A DNA stretch of 64,000 bases, from assembly GCF_020216025.1 (NCBI RefSeq), contig NZ_JAIWNC010000026.1:1-64000 (forward strand), written 5' to 3'. The notes beneath the pieces are model-generated. The model saw only the letters and a list, made by a program, of their open reading frames with translations. It did not search any database and was not told the DNA's origin. This DNA is from Jidongwangia harbinensis. GTDB lineage: Bacteria > Actinomycetota > Actinomycetes > Mycobacteriales > Micromonosporaceae. A program made the position numbers and the translations under genes. Below, in pieces: positions 43,322-53,347 of this stretch. Numbering within the stretch: the stretch's first letter is position 1; each line of letters starts with the position of its first letter.

Positions 43322-43746
43322 CGGTTTCGGGTGAGCTGCCGGTGACGCCGGCCCGTAAGGACCCCGTGCCCGAGGAGGCGAGCTTCTTCGTGGCGGTCGG
43401 CGGGGAGCCGACGTTCCGCCGGCTGGTGGACGCGTTCTATGCGGGCGTCGCGGCGGACCCGATCCTGCGCCCGATGTATCCGGAGGAGGATCTCGGTCCG
43501 GCCGCCGACCGGCTCACGCTGTTCCTGATGCAGTACTGGGGCGGCCCCAACACGTACTCGGCGTCCCGGGGTCACCCGCGCCTGCGGATGCGGCACGCGC
43601 CGTACCGGGTCGGTGCGGCGGAGCGGGACGCCTGGCTGCTGCACATGCGCAACGCGGTGGATTCGCTGGGGCTGCCCGAGCCGCACCGTTCGGCGCTCTG
43701 GGAGTACCTGGAACGCGCCGCGTACTTCATGGTCAACACCGACTGA
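43318..43746 (+). CDS. glbO: Group II truncated hemoglobin (GlbO)
   Basis: A 142-residue globin. TrHbII features are present: FYAGVAADPILRPMYPEEDL with Tyr B10, the QYWGGP CD/E region, RMRHAPYRV with the proximal His F8, and a late AAWxL-type helix (LLHMRNAVDSLGLPE, LWEYLERAAYFMVN). It binds O2 or NO and is linked to redox protection in mycobacteria. GTG overlaps the MFS stop by four bases. Confidence 0.95.
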   Translation: MTVSGELPVTPARKDPVPEEASFFVAVGGEPTFRRLVDAFYAGVAADPILRPMYPEEDLGPAADRLTLFLMQYWGGPNTYSASRGHPRLRMRHAPYRVGAAERDAWLLHMRNAVDSLGLPEPHRSALWEYLERAAYFMVNTD

Positions 43747-43852
43747 CCGGCGGCGCGCGGCGCATCCTTCGCGCCGGTCCGCTCGTTTATCGGGGTGATC
43801 CTCACGAATGCCTCTATCCGGGCATCGTGGACCCCGATTCAGGAGTTGTCTG

Positions 43853-45112
43853 ATGCGTCGCCGTCTGTTCGCCGCTGCCCTGCTGATACCCGCCGTGTTA
43901 CTCGGCGCCACACCTGCGGTCGCCGATCAGGCCCACCCGCGGGTGGTGTCGGCCAATCCGGTGGACTTCACCCCGCACGTCCTGGACGGGATGGTGTGGT
44001 CGATCGCCGTGGTGGGCGACACCGTGGTCGTCGGAGGCAGCTTCAAGCAGGTGGCGAACAGCCGGCGCACGCAGACGTACGCCCGGCGGAACATCTTCGC
44101 GTACGGCCTGAACGACGGCGTCATCCGGCCGTTCGCGCCGGCCGTAGACGGCGCGGTCTACGCGCTGGCGCCCGGCGTGAACGGCACCGTGTACCTGGGC
44201 GGCTCGTTCAAGACGGTGAACGGCGCCGCGCAACGTGGCCTGGCCCGCCTCACGCTCACCGGGCAGCGGGTGACCAGCTTCGGCGCCCGGATCGGCTGGG
44301 GCGACGTGCGGGCGCTCGCGGTCCGGGGCAGCCGGCTGTACGCGGGCGGCACGTTCCCCTCGATCAACGGCGTGAACCGGGTGGCGCTGGCCCGGATCCA
44401 CGCGTCGACGGGAGCGTTGGACACCCGCTTCGACGCCCGGTTGTCCGCGCCCGGGCTGGCCCGTACCCGGGTGGAGCATTTCGACGTCTCCCCCGACGGC
44501 CGCAAGCTGATCGCGGTGGGCGCGCTGCTCCGGGCCGGGTCGTTCGCCCGCACCCAGATCGTCATGCTCGACGTGGCCGGCCCGACCGCGCTGGTGGCGA
44601 ACTGGTACACCAACGCCTACCAGCCGCGATGCAAGGCGGGGTTCGACACGTACCTGCGGCAGGTGAAGTTCTCGCCGGACGGCCAGTACTTCGTGGTGGT
44701 GAGCACCGGTCAGGCGTCCTCGCCGACCCTGCTGTGCGACTCGGCGGCCCGGTTCGACACCGGCGGCCTCGGCCTGCACCATCCCCGCTGGGTGCAGCGC
44801 ACCGGCGGTGACTCGCTCTACGCGGTGGCCGTGACCGGCGCCGCCGTGTACGTCGGCGGCCACCAGCGGTACCTGGACAACCCGCTGGGTAGCGACACGC
44901 GGGGCGCCGGGGCGGGTGCGGTGTCCCGGGTCGGTATCGGCGCCCTGAACCCGCTGACCGGCAAGGCGCTGGCCTGGAACCCGGGCCTCCCGCAGCGGGG
45001 CGTGGGCATCCGGGTCTTCGTGGCCACGCCGCGCGGCCTGCTGGCCGGTTACGACACGGTGCGGCTGGGCGGCGAATACCACGCCCGCCTCGGCATGTTC
45101 CCCCTGGTCTGA
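43853..45112 (+). CDS. Secreted β-propeller-like protein with delta-60 repeats
   Basis: A 419-residue exported protein. A signal peptide is present (MRRRLFAAALLIPAVLLGATPAVA). It contains repeated delta-60/DUF5122-type blades: VVVGGSFKQVANS, VYLGGSFKTVNGAAQRGLARL, LYAGGTFPSINGVNRVALARI and AVYVGGHQRYLDNP. The function is unknown; similar proteins are extracellular. The ATG at 43853 follows AGGAG and begins the signal peptide. The gene ends 11 bases before a strong hairpin. Confidence 0.88.
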   Translation: MRRRLFAAALLIPAVLLGATPAVADQAHPRVVSANPVDFTPHVLDGMVWSIAVVGDTVVVGGSFKQVANSRRTQTYARRNIFAYGLNDGVIRPFAPAVDGAVYALAPGVNGTVYLGGSFKTVNGAAQRGLARLTLTGQRVTSFGARIGWGDVRALAVRGSRLYAGGTFPSINGVNRVALARIHASTGALDTRFDARLSAPGLARTRVEHFDVSPDGRKLIAVGALLRAGSFARTQIVMLDVAGPTALVANWYTNAYQPRCKAGFDTYLRQVKFSPDGQYFVVVSTGQASSPTLLCDSAARFDTGGLGLHHPRWVQRTGGDSLYAVAVTGAAVYVGGHQRYLDNPLGSDTRGAGAGAVSRVGIGALNPLTGKALAWNPGLPQRGVGIRVFVATPRGLLAGYDTVRLGGEYHARLGMFPLV

Positions 45113-45122
45113 TCCGGACGCG

Positions 45123-45159
45123 CCGGTGACCTGTGCGCCCGGGGCGCGCAGGTCACCGG
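45123..45159. terminator. Bidirectional hairpin terminator
   Basis: A 17-bp stem with one G·U pair (left arm begins ccggtgacctg, right arm ends caggtcaccgg) and a three-base loop fills the 60-base gap between convergent genes. Confidence 0.82.
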
Positions 45160-45172
45160 TCGCCGGAACCCG

Positions 45173-45700
45173 TCAGAGCAGAGCACCCTCGTCGTGCAAC
45201 CAGTCCACGAACGACGTGGCCACCGCGGCACCGCAGTCCAGCATCTCCACCAGGAGCGCGTCGTGCGCTCCGGAGTTCAGCGGCACCTGCAGCTCGGCGT
45301 AGATCGGCAACTGTCCCCGCTCGGTGGGATCGCCCACGTACGCCTTGCAGAAGCGGCGCGTGTGGTTCCACTCGTTGACCACGCGGTATGCCCGGTCTGC
45401 CCAGTCCGGCGGCACGGTGGAGTGCGGCCGGGCGCGCATCACGAGAATCTCGTCGTCCGGTCCCTCGAGGGTGAACAGCACCGCGTGCCGTTCCCACATC
45501 GCCAGCAGGCTGCCTCCGCCGTCGGCGAGGAACCGGATGTCGAGCAGGTCGAGGGCCTTACCTATGCGGTCGAGCGTGACCGGTAAGACGTGATCGGGCT
45601 CGTCGATCGTGGACACTTCGGCCGATACGGCCGATACGCCGGAATGGACCGGTTCCCGCTGTGCCGGAACTCCGATGCGGACGCTGCTCTGCAACGCCAC
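45173..45700 (-). CDS. YbjN-domain protein
   Basis: A 175-residue protein. The folded part (LDRIGKALDLLDIRFLADGGGSLLAMWERHAVLFTLEGPDDEILVMRARPHSTVPPDWADRAYRVVNEWNHTRRFCKAYV...AELQVPLNSGAHDALLVEMLDCGAAVATSFVDWL) matches the YbjN/type III secretion chaperone-like fold common in actinobacteria. A regulatory or chaperone role is possible. GTG 45700 follows GGAGGCGAA; upstream residues in frame are not family-like. It is followed by the bidirectional hairpin. Confidence 0.82.
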   Translation of the reverse strand: MALQSSVRIGVPAQREPVHSGVSAVSAEVSTIDEPDHVLPVTLDRIGKALDLLDIRFLADGGGSLLAMWERHAVLFTLEGPDDEILVMRARPHSTVPPDWADRAYRVVNEWNHTRRFCKAYVGDPTERGQLPIYAELQVPLNSGAHDALLVEMLDCGAAVATSFVDWLHDEGALL

Positions 45701-45893
45701 TTCGCCTCCGGCCTCCGGCTGGTCGCCTCGGGTAGATCCGGGACGCCATGACCACCACGGCATCGTTGTGCACCTCACTCCCCAGCAGGCCCTCCGCCGG
45801 ACGTAGCGGTGGACCCGGGAGCCGACGGTACCCGTACCGGTCGCGGAGGTCATCCCCCCAACTGGAGGGCGCGACCGCTCGGCCGATGTGGCA

Positions 45894-46577
45894 TCAGCCT
45901 TTCGGGTGATTGACTATAGGCATAACGGTCAATTCCTGGACGCGCTGTAGCCACGCGACTCCAAATGGTGCGGAAATTCCCACCCAGTGTCCCGATATGC
46001 ACACTCGGGGATCCGGACCGTCCACACCGGCCGGACCGAGGAAGCCCATCCGGAGGACCGCCTGCACCAGCCGCTGCGACACCTCGACCGGCCGGCCCGA
46101 GCCGGGCGTGACGACCAGGGCGACATGGTCCAGCAGCGCGTCCCGGACCACCCGCTGGCCGACCGCCCGGCCGCTCAGCCCGCCCGCGGACACCTCCCGC
46201 AGGGTGCCGGCGGCGGCGTCCGCGAGCCGGGTCAGCTCGGCCGCCGTCACGGTCTCCACGACCGTCCCGCCCGCCGGCGGCAGCGGCCAGCGCCACTCCG
46301 CGTCCCGGCGGGCCGGCAGCGCCTCGCCCGCCTGGGACAACACGCTCAGCAGCTCGCCCGCCGACACGGTGGCGTCGCCCGGGCCCGGCCCGGCCACCTC
46401 GCGGGTGACCAGGACGCCCCAGGGCAGCCGTGCCCACAGCGCCGTCCGCGGCCCGGCGTCCGGGCGGTGCGCCGCCTCGGTCGAGCGGAGCCGCACCGGC
46501 GCGGACCGGTCCAGCCGGGCCAGGCGGACCAGGAACGCACCGGCGTCCGCGACCCCGACCAGGCCGTGCGCGGCCAT
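45894..46577 (-). CDS. Conserved hypothetical protein coupled to a thioesterase gene
   Basis: A 227-residue soluble protein, Ala/Arg/Val-rich, with no motif that I recognise. Its ATG overlaps the stop of the thioesterase gene (TGATG), so it is translated from the same transcript as thioesterase and ettA upstream. Actinobacterial genomes commonly carry an uncharacterised gene in this place. The C-terminus ends VNHPKG. About 190 gene-free bases follow before the YbjN gene. Confidence 0.75.
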   Translation of the reverse strand: MAAHGLVGVADAGAFLVRLARLDRSAPVRLRSTEAAHRPDAGPRTALWARLPWGVLVTREVAGPGPGDATVSAGELLSVLSQAGEALPARRDAEWRWPLPPAGGTVVETVTAAELTRLADAAAGTLREVSAGGLSGRAVGQRVVRDALLDHVALVVTPGSGRPVEVSQRLVQAVLRMGFLGPAGVDGPDPRVCISGHWVGISAPFGVAWLQRVQELTVMPIVNHPKG

Positions 46578-46987
46578 CAGCCGGTCCGCAGGTACGGCTC
46601 GAGGAAGTCGCGTTCCGCCTGACTCAGCCGGCGCGGGAACCCGGCCTCGAGATTGAACGGGACGCAGACCGAGCGGGCCCGGCTGGCCAGCACGCCCTCG
46701 TCGAACATCTGGTATGCGACGGTGAAGCTGGCGGCCTTCATCTCCTCGATCCACATCTCGATGCGGACCGGGTCCCCGTAATCGACCGGCCGCAGATAGT
46801 CGATCTCGTGCCGGGAGATGATGATGCCCTCCTCGAACGACCCCTCCAGACCGTGGTCCCGGGCGCCGATGAAGAACAGCGCAACGCGCGCCTCCTCGTA
46901 CAGCGTGAGGAAGCGCGCGTTGTTGAGGTGGCCGTACGCGTCCATGTCGGACCAGCGCACGACCGCGTCATAGGTGAAGGTCGGCAA
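46577..46987 (-). CDS. Hotdog-fold acyl-CoA thioesterase (YbgC/FadM-like)
   Basis: A 136-residue single hotdog domain with the catalytic Asp context VRWSDMDAYGHLNNARFLTLYEEAR. It should hydrolyse acyl-CoA thioesters. The start seems to be TTG at 46987, seven bases after the ettA stop, with no strong ribosome-binding site, so translation probably depends on upstream coupling. The order ettA-thioesterase resembles the mycobacterial Rv2477c-Rv2475c region. Confidence 0.9.
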   Translation of the reverse strand: MPTFTYDAVVRWSDMDAYGHLNNARFLTLYEEARVALFFIGARDHGLEGSFEEGIIISRHEIDYLRPVDYGDPVRIEMWIEEMKAASFTVAYQMFDEGVLASRARSVCVPFNLEAGFPRRLSQAERDFLEPYLRTG

Positions 46988-46993
46988 TGTGGC

Positions 46994-48670
46994 TCAGTCG
47001 CGGGTGAGCTTGCGGTACGTGACCCGGTGCGGGCGGGCCGCCTCGGCGCCGAGGCGGTCGATCTTGTTCTTCTCGTACGCGTCGAAGTTGCCCTCGAACC
47101 AGAACCACTTGTCCGGGTCCTCCTCGGTGCCCTCCCAGGCCAGCATGTGGGTGGCCACCCGGTCCAGGAACATCCGGTCGTGGGAGATGACCACGGCGCA
47201 CCCGGGGAACTCGAGCAGCGCGTTCTCCAGGCTGGAGAGCGTCTCCACGTCAAGGTCGTTGGTCGGCTCGTCGAGCAGGATCACGTTGCCGCCGATCTTC
47301 AGCGTCATCGCGAGGTTGAGCCGGTTGCGCTCGCCACCGGACAGCACCTTGACCGGCTTCTGCTGGTCCGGGCCCTTGAAGCCGAATGCCGCGACGTACG
47401 CCCGGGACGGCATCTCGACCTTGCCGACCATGAGGTGGTCGAGCCCGTCGGAGACGACCTCCCACACCGTCTTCGAGCCGTCCAGGCCGGACCGGTTCTG
47501 GTCGACGTACGACAGCTTGACGGTCTCGCCGATCCGCACCTGGCCGGCGTCCGGCTGCTCCAGCCCGACGATGGTCTTGAACAGCGTGGTCTTGCCGACG
47601 CCGTTCGGGCCGATGATGCCGACGATGCCGTTGCGCGGCAGCGAGAACGACAGGTGGTCGATGAGCACCCGGTCGTCGAAGCCCTTGACCAGGTCCTTGG
47701 CCTCGATCACGGTGTTGCCCAGGCGCGGGCCCGGCGGAATCTGGATCTCCTCGAAGTCCAGCTTGCGGGTCTTCTCCGCCTCGGTGGCCATCTCCTCGTA
47801 GCGGTCCAGGCGGGCCTTGGACTTGGTCTGCCGCGCCTTCGCGTTGGACCGGACCCACTCCAGTTCCTCGGTGAGGCGCTTCTGCAGCTTCTGGTCCTTA
47901 CGGCCCTGCATCTGCAGGCGGGCGGCCTTCTTGTCCAGGTACGTCGAGTAGTTGCCCTCGTACGGGTACGCCCGGCCGCGGTCCAGCTCGAGGATCCAGG
48001 TGGCCACGTTGTCCAGGAAGTACCGGTCGTGGGTGATCGCGATGACCGTGCCGGCGTACTTGGCGAGGTGCTGCTCCAGCCAGGACACGCTCTCCGCGTC
48101 CAGGTGGTTGGTCGGCTCGTCCAGCAGCAGCAGGTCGGGCGCCTCGAGCAGCAGCTTGCACAGCGCCACCCGGCGGCGCTCACCACCGGAGAGCTGGGTG
48201 ACCTCGGCGTCCGGCGGCGGGCAGCGCAGCGCGTCCATGGCCAGCTCGAGCTGCGAGTCGACGTCCCAGGCGTTGGAGTGGTCCAGCTCCTCCTGGAGCT
48301 TGCCCATCTCCTCCATCAGCTCGTCGGTGTAGTCGGTCGCCATCTGCTCGGCGATCTTGTTGAACCGCTCCAGCTTCGCCTTGGTCTCGGCGACCGCCTC
48401 CTCGATGTTGCCGAGGACGGTCTTCGCGTCGTTCAGCGGGGGCTCCTGGGCCAGCATGCCGACGGTGAAGCCGGGCATGAGGCGGGCCTCGCCGTTGCTG
48501 ACCTGGTCCTGTCCGGCCATGATCCGCAGCAGGCTCGACTTACCGGCGCCGTTCGGGCCCACCACGCCGATCTTGACGCCGGGCAGGAAGTTCAGCGTCA
48601 CGTTGTCGAGCACGACCTTGTCGCCGTGCGCCTTGCGCGCCTTTTCCAGCGTGTAGATGAACTGGGCCAC
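46994..48670 (-). CDS. ettA: Energy-dependent translational throttle protein EttA (ABC-F)
   Basis: A 558-residue twin-ATPase protein without membrane domains. It has Walker A motifs GPNGAGKSS and GPNGVGKTT, LSGGE signatures (LSGGERRRVALCKLLLEAPDLLLLDEPTNHLD and LSGGERNRLNLAMTL), an arm domain (ATDYTDELMEEMGKLQEELD) and the P-site tRNA-interacting linker rich in basic residues (about 245-315). EttA binds the ribosomal E site and gates elongation by ATP/ADP ratio. The start is GTG (AQFIYTLEKARKAHGDK). Confidence 0.96.
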   Translation of the reverse strand: MAQFIYTLEKARKAHGDKVVLDNVTLNFLPGVKIGVVGPNGAGKSSLLRIMAGQDQVSNGEARLMPGFTVGMLAQEPPLNDAKTVLGNIEEAVAETKAKLERFNKIAEQMATDYTDELMEEMGKLQEELDHSNAWDVDSQLELAMDALRCPPPDAEVTQLSGGERRRVALCKLLLEAPDLLLLDEPTNHLDAESVSWLEQHLAKYAGTVIAITHDRYFLDNVATWILELDRGRAYPYEGNYSTYLDKKAARLQMQGRKDQKLQKRLTEELEWVRSNAKARQTKSKARLDRYEEMATEAEKTRKLDFEEIQIPPGPRLGNTVIEAKDLVKGFDDRVLIDHLSFSLPRNGIVGIIGPNGVGKTTLFKTIVGLEQPDAGQVRIGETVKLSYVDQNRSGLDGSKTVWEVVSDGLDHLMVGKVEMPSRAYVAAFGFKGPDQQKPVKVLSGGERNRLNLAMTLKIGGNVILLDEPTNDLDVETLSSLENALLEFPGCAVVISHDRMFLDRVATHMLAWEGTEEDPDKWFWFEGNFDAYEKNKIDRLGAEAARPHRVTYRKLTRD

Positions 48671-48765
48671 GGTGTGCCCTACCTCCGTGCTCGTGGACTG
48701 CGGTGCGAATACGCCAATACTCCCAGGCGCACTTGGGTCAACCCCGGCCACCCCGGGCGGATTCC

Positions 48766-49314
<549 letters not shown>

Positions 49315-49417
49315 AGGCCCAGGATGTCACCCGATCGTCCAGCCTCGGCAAGCCTTGCCTGGCTACGCACAGTAGGCTCGGCGTTGGGAACAGAAACGAC
49401 CCGGAGGAGTACTCAGC

Positions 49418-50815
49418 GTGGCCGAACGAAGTTCCTTCGTCGTTGTCGCCAACCGTCTGCCCGTCGATGAGTACGTCACGCCCGACGGCGACAAACAGTG
49501 GCGCCCCAGCCCCGGCGGTCTGGTGACCGCGCTGCATCCGGTGCTGGTCGAACATCAGGGCACGTGGATCGGCTGGTCCGGTGGCACCGGTGAGGCACCG
49601 GACCCGTTCGAGCTGGAGGGCATCCGGATCCATCCGGTCCCGCTCAGCGCCGAGGAGCTGGAGCGGTACTACGAGGGCCAGTCGAACGCCACGATCTGGC
49701 CGCTGTACCACGATGCGGTCGAGACGCCGGTGTACAAGCGGCGCTGGCGCGAGGCGTACCGGTTGGTGAACCAGCGTTTCGCGCAGGCCGCCGCGGAGGT
49801 GGCCGACCAGGGCGCCACCGTCTGGGTCCAGGACTACCAGCTCCAGCTGGTCCCGTCGATGCTCCGGGAACTGCGGCCCGACCTGCGGATCGGGTTCTTC
49901 CTGCACATCCCGTTCCCGCCGATCGAGCTGTTCATGCAGATGCCGTTCCGCGCCGAGATCCTGCGCGGGCTGCTCGGCGCCGACCTGGTCGGCTTCCAGC
50001 AGCGGCTGGCCGCGCAGAACTTCGTCCGGCTGGCCCGCCACCTGCTCGGGCTGCGGTACGAGGGCCAGTCGATCCAGGTCGACGGCCGCAAGGTCAAGGC
50101 CGGCGCGTTCCCGATCAGCATCGACACCCGGGACATGGAACGGATGGCCGCCGACCCGAAGGTGCAGGCCCGGGCCAAGGAGATCCGGGCCGAGCTGGGC
50201 GACCCGGAGACGGTCATCCTGGGCGTCGACCGGCTGGACTACACCAAGGGCATCGAGCTGCGCCTCAAGGCGTTCCGCGAGCTGCTCGCGGACGGCAAGC
50301 TGAAGGTCGGCGACGCGGTCATGGTGCAGGTGGCCACGCCCAGCCGGGAGCGGGTCGAGCATTATCAGACCCTGCGGGTACGGGTGGAGCGCGAGGTCGG
50401 CCGGATCAACGGTGAGTTCGGCCGGGTCGGCGTGCCGGCGGTGCACTACCTGCACCAGTCGATGCCGAAGGCGGAACTCGCGGCGCTCTACAGCGCGGCC
50501 GACGTCATGATGGTCACCCCGTTGCGCGACGGCATGAACCTGGTCGCCAAGGAGTACGTCGCGTGCCGGGCCGACCGGGGCGGCGCGCTGGTGCTCAGCG
50601 AGTTCGCCGGGGCCGCCACCGAGCTCCGGCAGGCGTTCCTCTGCAATCCGCACGACCCGGACGGCGTCAAGGAGGCGCTGCTGCGGGCCGTGGCCGCGGA
50701 ACCGACCGAGCTGAAACGCCGGATGCGGGTGATGCAGCGGCACCTGCGCACGCACGACGTCGCCGAGTGGGCCCGCACGTTCCTGAAGGAACTCGGCGTG
50801 CACGAGAGCGAGTGA
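49418..50815 (+). CDS. otsA: Trehalose-6-phosphate synthase
   Basis: A 465-residue GT20 retaining glycosyltransferase: ANRLPV, the GGLVTAL nucleotide-sugar loop, VWVQDYQLQLVP, GFFLHIPFPP, GVDRLDYTKGI and LRDGMNLVAKEYVACR, where donor UDP/GDP-glucose binds. It makes trehalose 6-phosphate from glucose 6-phosphate, the first step of the OtsAB stress route. CGGAGGAG precedes the GTG start. It is followed by the XRE/NB-ARC gene after only three bases. Confidence 0.96.
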   Translation: MAERSSFVVVANRLPVDEYVTPDGDKQWRPSPGGLVTALHPVLVEHQGTWIGWSGGTGEAPDPFELEGIRIHPVPLSAEELERYYEGQSNATIWPLYHDAVETPVYKRRWREAYRLVNQRFAQAAAEVADQGATVWVQDYQLQLVPSMLRELRPDLRIGFFLHIPFPPIELFMQMPFRAEILRGLLGADLVGFQQRLAAQNFVRLARHLLGLRYEGQSIQVDGRKVKAGAFPISIDTRDMERMAADPKVQARAKEIRAELGDPETVILGVDRLDYTKGIELRLKAFRELLADGKLKVGDAVMVQVATPSRERVEHYQTLRVRVEREVGRINGEFGRVGVPAVHYLHQSMPKAELAALYSAADVMMVTPLRDGMNLVAKEYVACRADRGGALVLSEFAGAATELRQAFLCNPHDPDGVKEALLRAVAAEPTELKRRMRVMQRHLRTHDVAEWARTFLKELGVHESE

Positions 50816-50818
50816 CCG

Positions 50819-53347
50819 ATGCCGTTCGCCGAAGCCGTCCGCGCACACCGTCTGCGGTGCGGCCTCAGCCAGGAGGATCTGGCCTCGGCGACCGGCATCG
50901 CACCACGCAGCATCCGTAACCTGGAGGCGGGGCGGGTCGCCCGGCCCCGCCCCAGCACGGTGCGGCTGCTGGCGGACGCGTTCCGGCTGACCGGGACGGC
51001 GCGGGAGGAGTTCACCGCGCTGGCCCTGCACCCCACCGAACCCGAGTCCGCCGAGCCCGCCGCGCCCGGGCCCGACGCCGCCGAGCCCGAGCCGACCGAG
51101 CCGGCCCCGGTTCCGGCCCAGCTGCCCCGGGACACGGCCGGCTTCGTCGGCCGGGACAGCGCTCTGCGGCGGCTGTGGACGCTGCTCGAGACGAACCCGG
51201 GCGCGGTGCCGGTGATCAGCGGCGCCGGCGGCGTGGGCAAGACCACGCTCGCCGTGCACTGGGCGCACCAGGCCGCGGACCGCTTCCCGGACGGCCAGCT
51301 CTACGTCAACCTGCGCGGCTTCGGGCCGGGTGGCGCCATGTCCCGGCCGGACGACGTGCTCGCCGACTTCCTCGCCGCGCTCGGGGTGCCGCGTTCGCAG
51401 ATCCCGGCCACCACGGCCGCCCGCGCCACGCTGTATCGCAGCACGCTCGCCCGGCGGCGGGTCCTGATCGTGCTCGACAACGCCCGCGACGCCGCCCAGG
51501 TCCGCGACCTGCTGCCCGGTGCCGGTCCGTCGTACGCGGTGCTGACCAGCCGGGACCGGCTGACCGCGCTGATCGCGGCGGACGGTGCGGTGCCCTGCCC
51601 GCTGGAGGTGCTCAGCGACCGCGAGGCGCAGACCCTGCTGACCCGCCGGTTGGGGGCGGACCGGGTGAACCTGGAGCCGGCCGCGGTCGCGGAGATCACC
51701 GCCCGGTGCGACCGGCTCCCGCTGGCGCTCGCGGTGGTCGCGGCTCGGTGCGCGGTGGAGCCGGAGACGTCCCTGGCCACGCTCGCCGACCGGCTGCGCC
51801 GGCCCGCCGGGGTGCTGGACGCGCTGAGCATCGGCGACGACACCACCGACGTACGCGCGGTGTTCTCCTGGTCGTACCAGGCGTTGCCGGAGCGGACCCG
51901 GGGGCTGTTCCGGGTGCTCGGGCTGCTGCCCGGCCCGGACCTCGACCGGTACGCCGCGGCGAACCTGGCCGGCCTGCCGCTGGACGACGCGGCCACGGCG
52001 CTCACCGAACTGGTCCGGCTCAACCTGGTCGTTCCCCGCCCGGCCCAGCGGTACGGCATGCACGACCTGCTCCGGGCGTACGCGGCCGAGGTGGCCCGGC
52101 ACGAGCTGTCCGAGGCGGAACGGCGGGCGGCGCTGGAACGGCTGCAGGCGTTCTACCGGCACACCCTGTACGAGCTGCGCGACCTGCTGTTCCCGCGCGG
52201 CCTGGCGGGACCGGCGCCGGCACCGCAGACGCCGATGGTGTTCGCCAGCGCGATGGAACGGGAGAGCTGGGCGGAGTCCGAGCGGGCCAATCTGGTCGCC
52301 AGCGTCGTGCAGGCCGCCCGCCTGGGTTACCCGGAATACACCGACCGGATGACGTACGGGCTCTGGACGCCGTTCTACAACGGCGGTTACAGCAACGACT
52401 GCCTGGCCATCTCGGACGCCGCGCTGCACGCCGCCCGGGCCGAGGGTGACGTGGAGGCCGAGGCCTCGGCGCTGAACCACGCGGCCGGCGCGCTGATGTC
52501 GCTGGGCCGGTACGACGAGACGATCGAGTACGGGGAACGGGCACTGCAACTCTTCCAGGACCTCGGGAAGGAGCTGTCGGTGGCCCGGATGTACAGCAAC
52601 CTGGCCGAGGTCTACACCGCGGTGGGCCGCAGCCGGGACGCGAAACGGTGCGGGGACGAGTCCCTGGCCATCCGCCGGCAGCAGAGTTCGCCCACCGTGC
52701 TCGGTGACGCGCTGCGGCTGCAGGCGTGGCTCTGCCTCAACCTGGGGCTGGTCGAGGAGTCGCTGCTGCACGCGGCCGAGGCGCTGGCCAAGTACAACTC
52801 GTGGCCGGATCTGGTCTGGGAACGGGCCGAGGCGCTGAACGCCCTGGCCGCCGTGCAGCTGCGGCTCGGACTGTCGGAGCAGGCCGAGCGGCACCTCCGG
52901 CAGGCGCTGGACGTGGCCCGGCCGGGTACCCACGGCGAGAAGCAGCGGACCGAAACGCTGCGCCTGCTCGGCGAGGCGCGGCGGGCGGCCGGTGCCTACC
53001 CGGAGGCGGACGCCCACCTGAGCGAGGCGCTGGTGCTGGCCCGCAGCATGGGCGACCCGGAACTCATCACCCCGGCGCTGGCCGAACGGGGTCTGCTGCG
53101 GCTGGCGCAGGGCCGGATCGCCGAGGGGTTACGCGACGCCCGGGACGCGGTGACCATCTCCACCGACGCGGGCCACCGCCGGTGCCAGATGATCGCCCAC
53201 AACCGGCTGGGCGAGCTGCTGTCGCACACCTCGGACCTCGAGACCGCCCGGCGGCACGCGCGTACCGCCCTGGAGATCGCGGTCGCCGTCGAGGACCCGT
53301 ACGAGCAGGAACGCGCCCGCCGCAACCTGACCCGGCTCACCGCCTAG
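50819..53347 (+). CDS. XRE-NB-ARC-TPR regulatory protein (STAND family), second paralogue
   Basis: An 842-residue protein. It has an XRE helix-turn-helix (residues 1-60, LSQEDLASATGIAPRSIRNLEAGR), a disordered Pro/Glu/Ala linker (70-105) and an NB-ARC ATPase (about 105-420) with Walker A GAGGVGKTT (135-143), VLIVLDNARDAAQV Walker B and LTSRDRL. TPR-like repeats continue to the end (about 510-842). Length and sequence resemble the protein at 9917-12166 (shared VHW, PDGQLYVNLRGF, VRAVFSWSYQAL). It sits three bases after otsA, so they are likely cotranscribed, linking it to trehalose or stress control. Its TAG overlaps the stop of the convergent AraC gene. Confidence 0.9.
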   Translation: MPFAEAVRAHRLRCGLSQEDLASATGIAPRSIRNLEAGRVARPRPSTVRLLADAFRLTGTAREEFTALALHPTEPESAEPAAPGPDAAEPEPTEPAPVPAQLPRDTAGFVGRDSALRRLWTLLETNPGAVPVISGAGGVGKTTLAVHWAHQAADRFPDGQLYVNLRGFGPGGAMSRPDDVLADFLAALGVPRSQIPATTAARATLYRSTLARRRVLIVLDNARDAAQVRDLLPGAGPSYAVLTSRDRLTALIAADGAVPCPLEVLSDREAQTLLTRRLGADRVNLEPAAVAEITARCDRLPLALAVVAARCAVEPETSLATLADRLRRPAGVLDALSIGDDTTDVRAVFSWSYQALPERTRGLFRVLGLLPGPDLDRYAAANLAGLPLDDAATALTELVRLNLVVPRPAQRYGMHDLLRAYAAEVARHELSEAERRAALERLQAFYRHTLYELRDLLFPRGLAGPAPAPQTPMVFASAMERESWAESERANLVASVVQAARLGYPEYTDRMTYGLWTPFYNGGYSNDCLAISDAALHAARAEGDVEAEASALNHAAGALMSLGRYDETIEYGERALQLFQDLGKELSVARMYSNLAEVYTAVGRSRDAKRCGDESLAIRRQQSSPTVLGDALRLQAWLCLNLGLVEESLLHAAEALAKYNSWPDLVWERAEALNALAAVQLRLGLSEQAERHLRQALDVARPGTHGEKQRTETLRLLGEARRAAGAYPEADAHLSEALVLARSMGDPELITPALAERGLLRLAQGRIAEGLRDARDAVTISTDAGHRRCQMIAHNRLGELLSHTSDLETARRHARTALEIAVAVEDPYEQERARRNLTRLTA

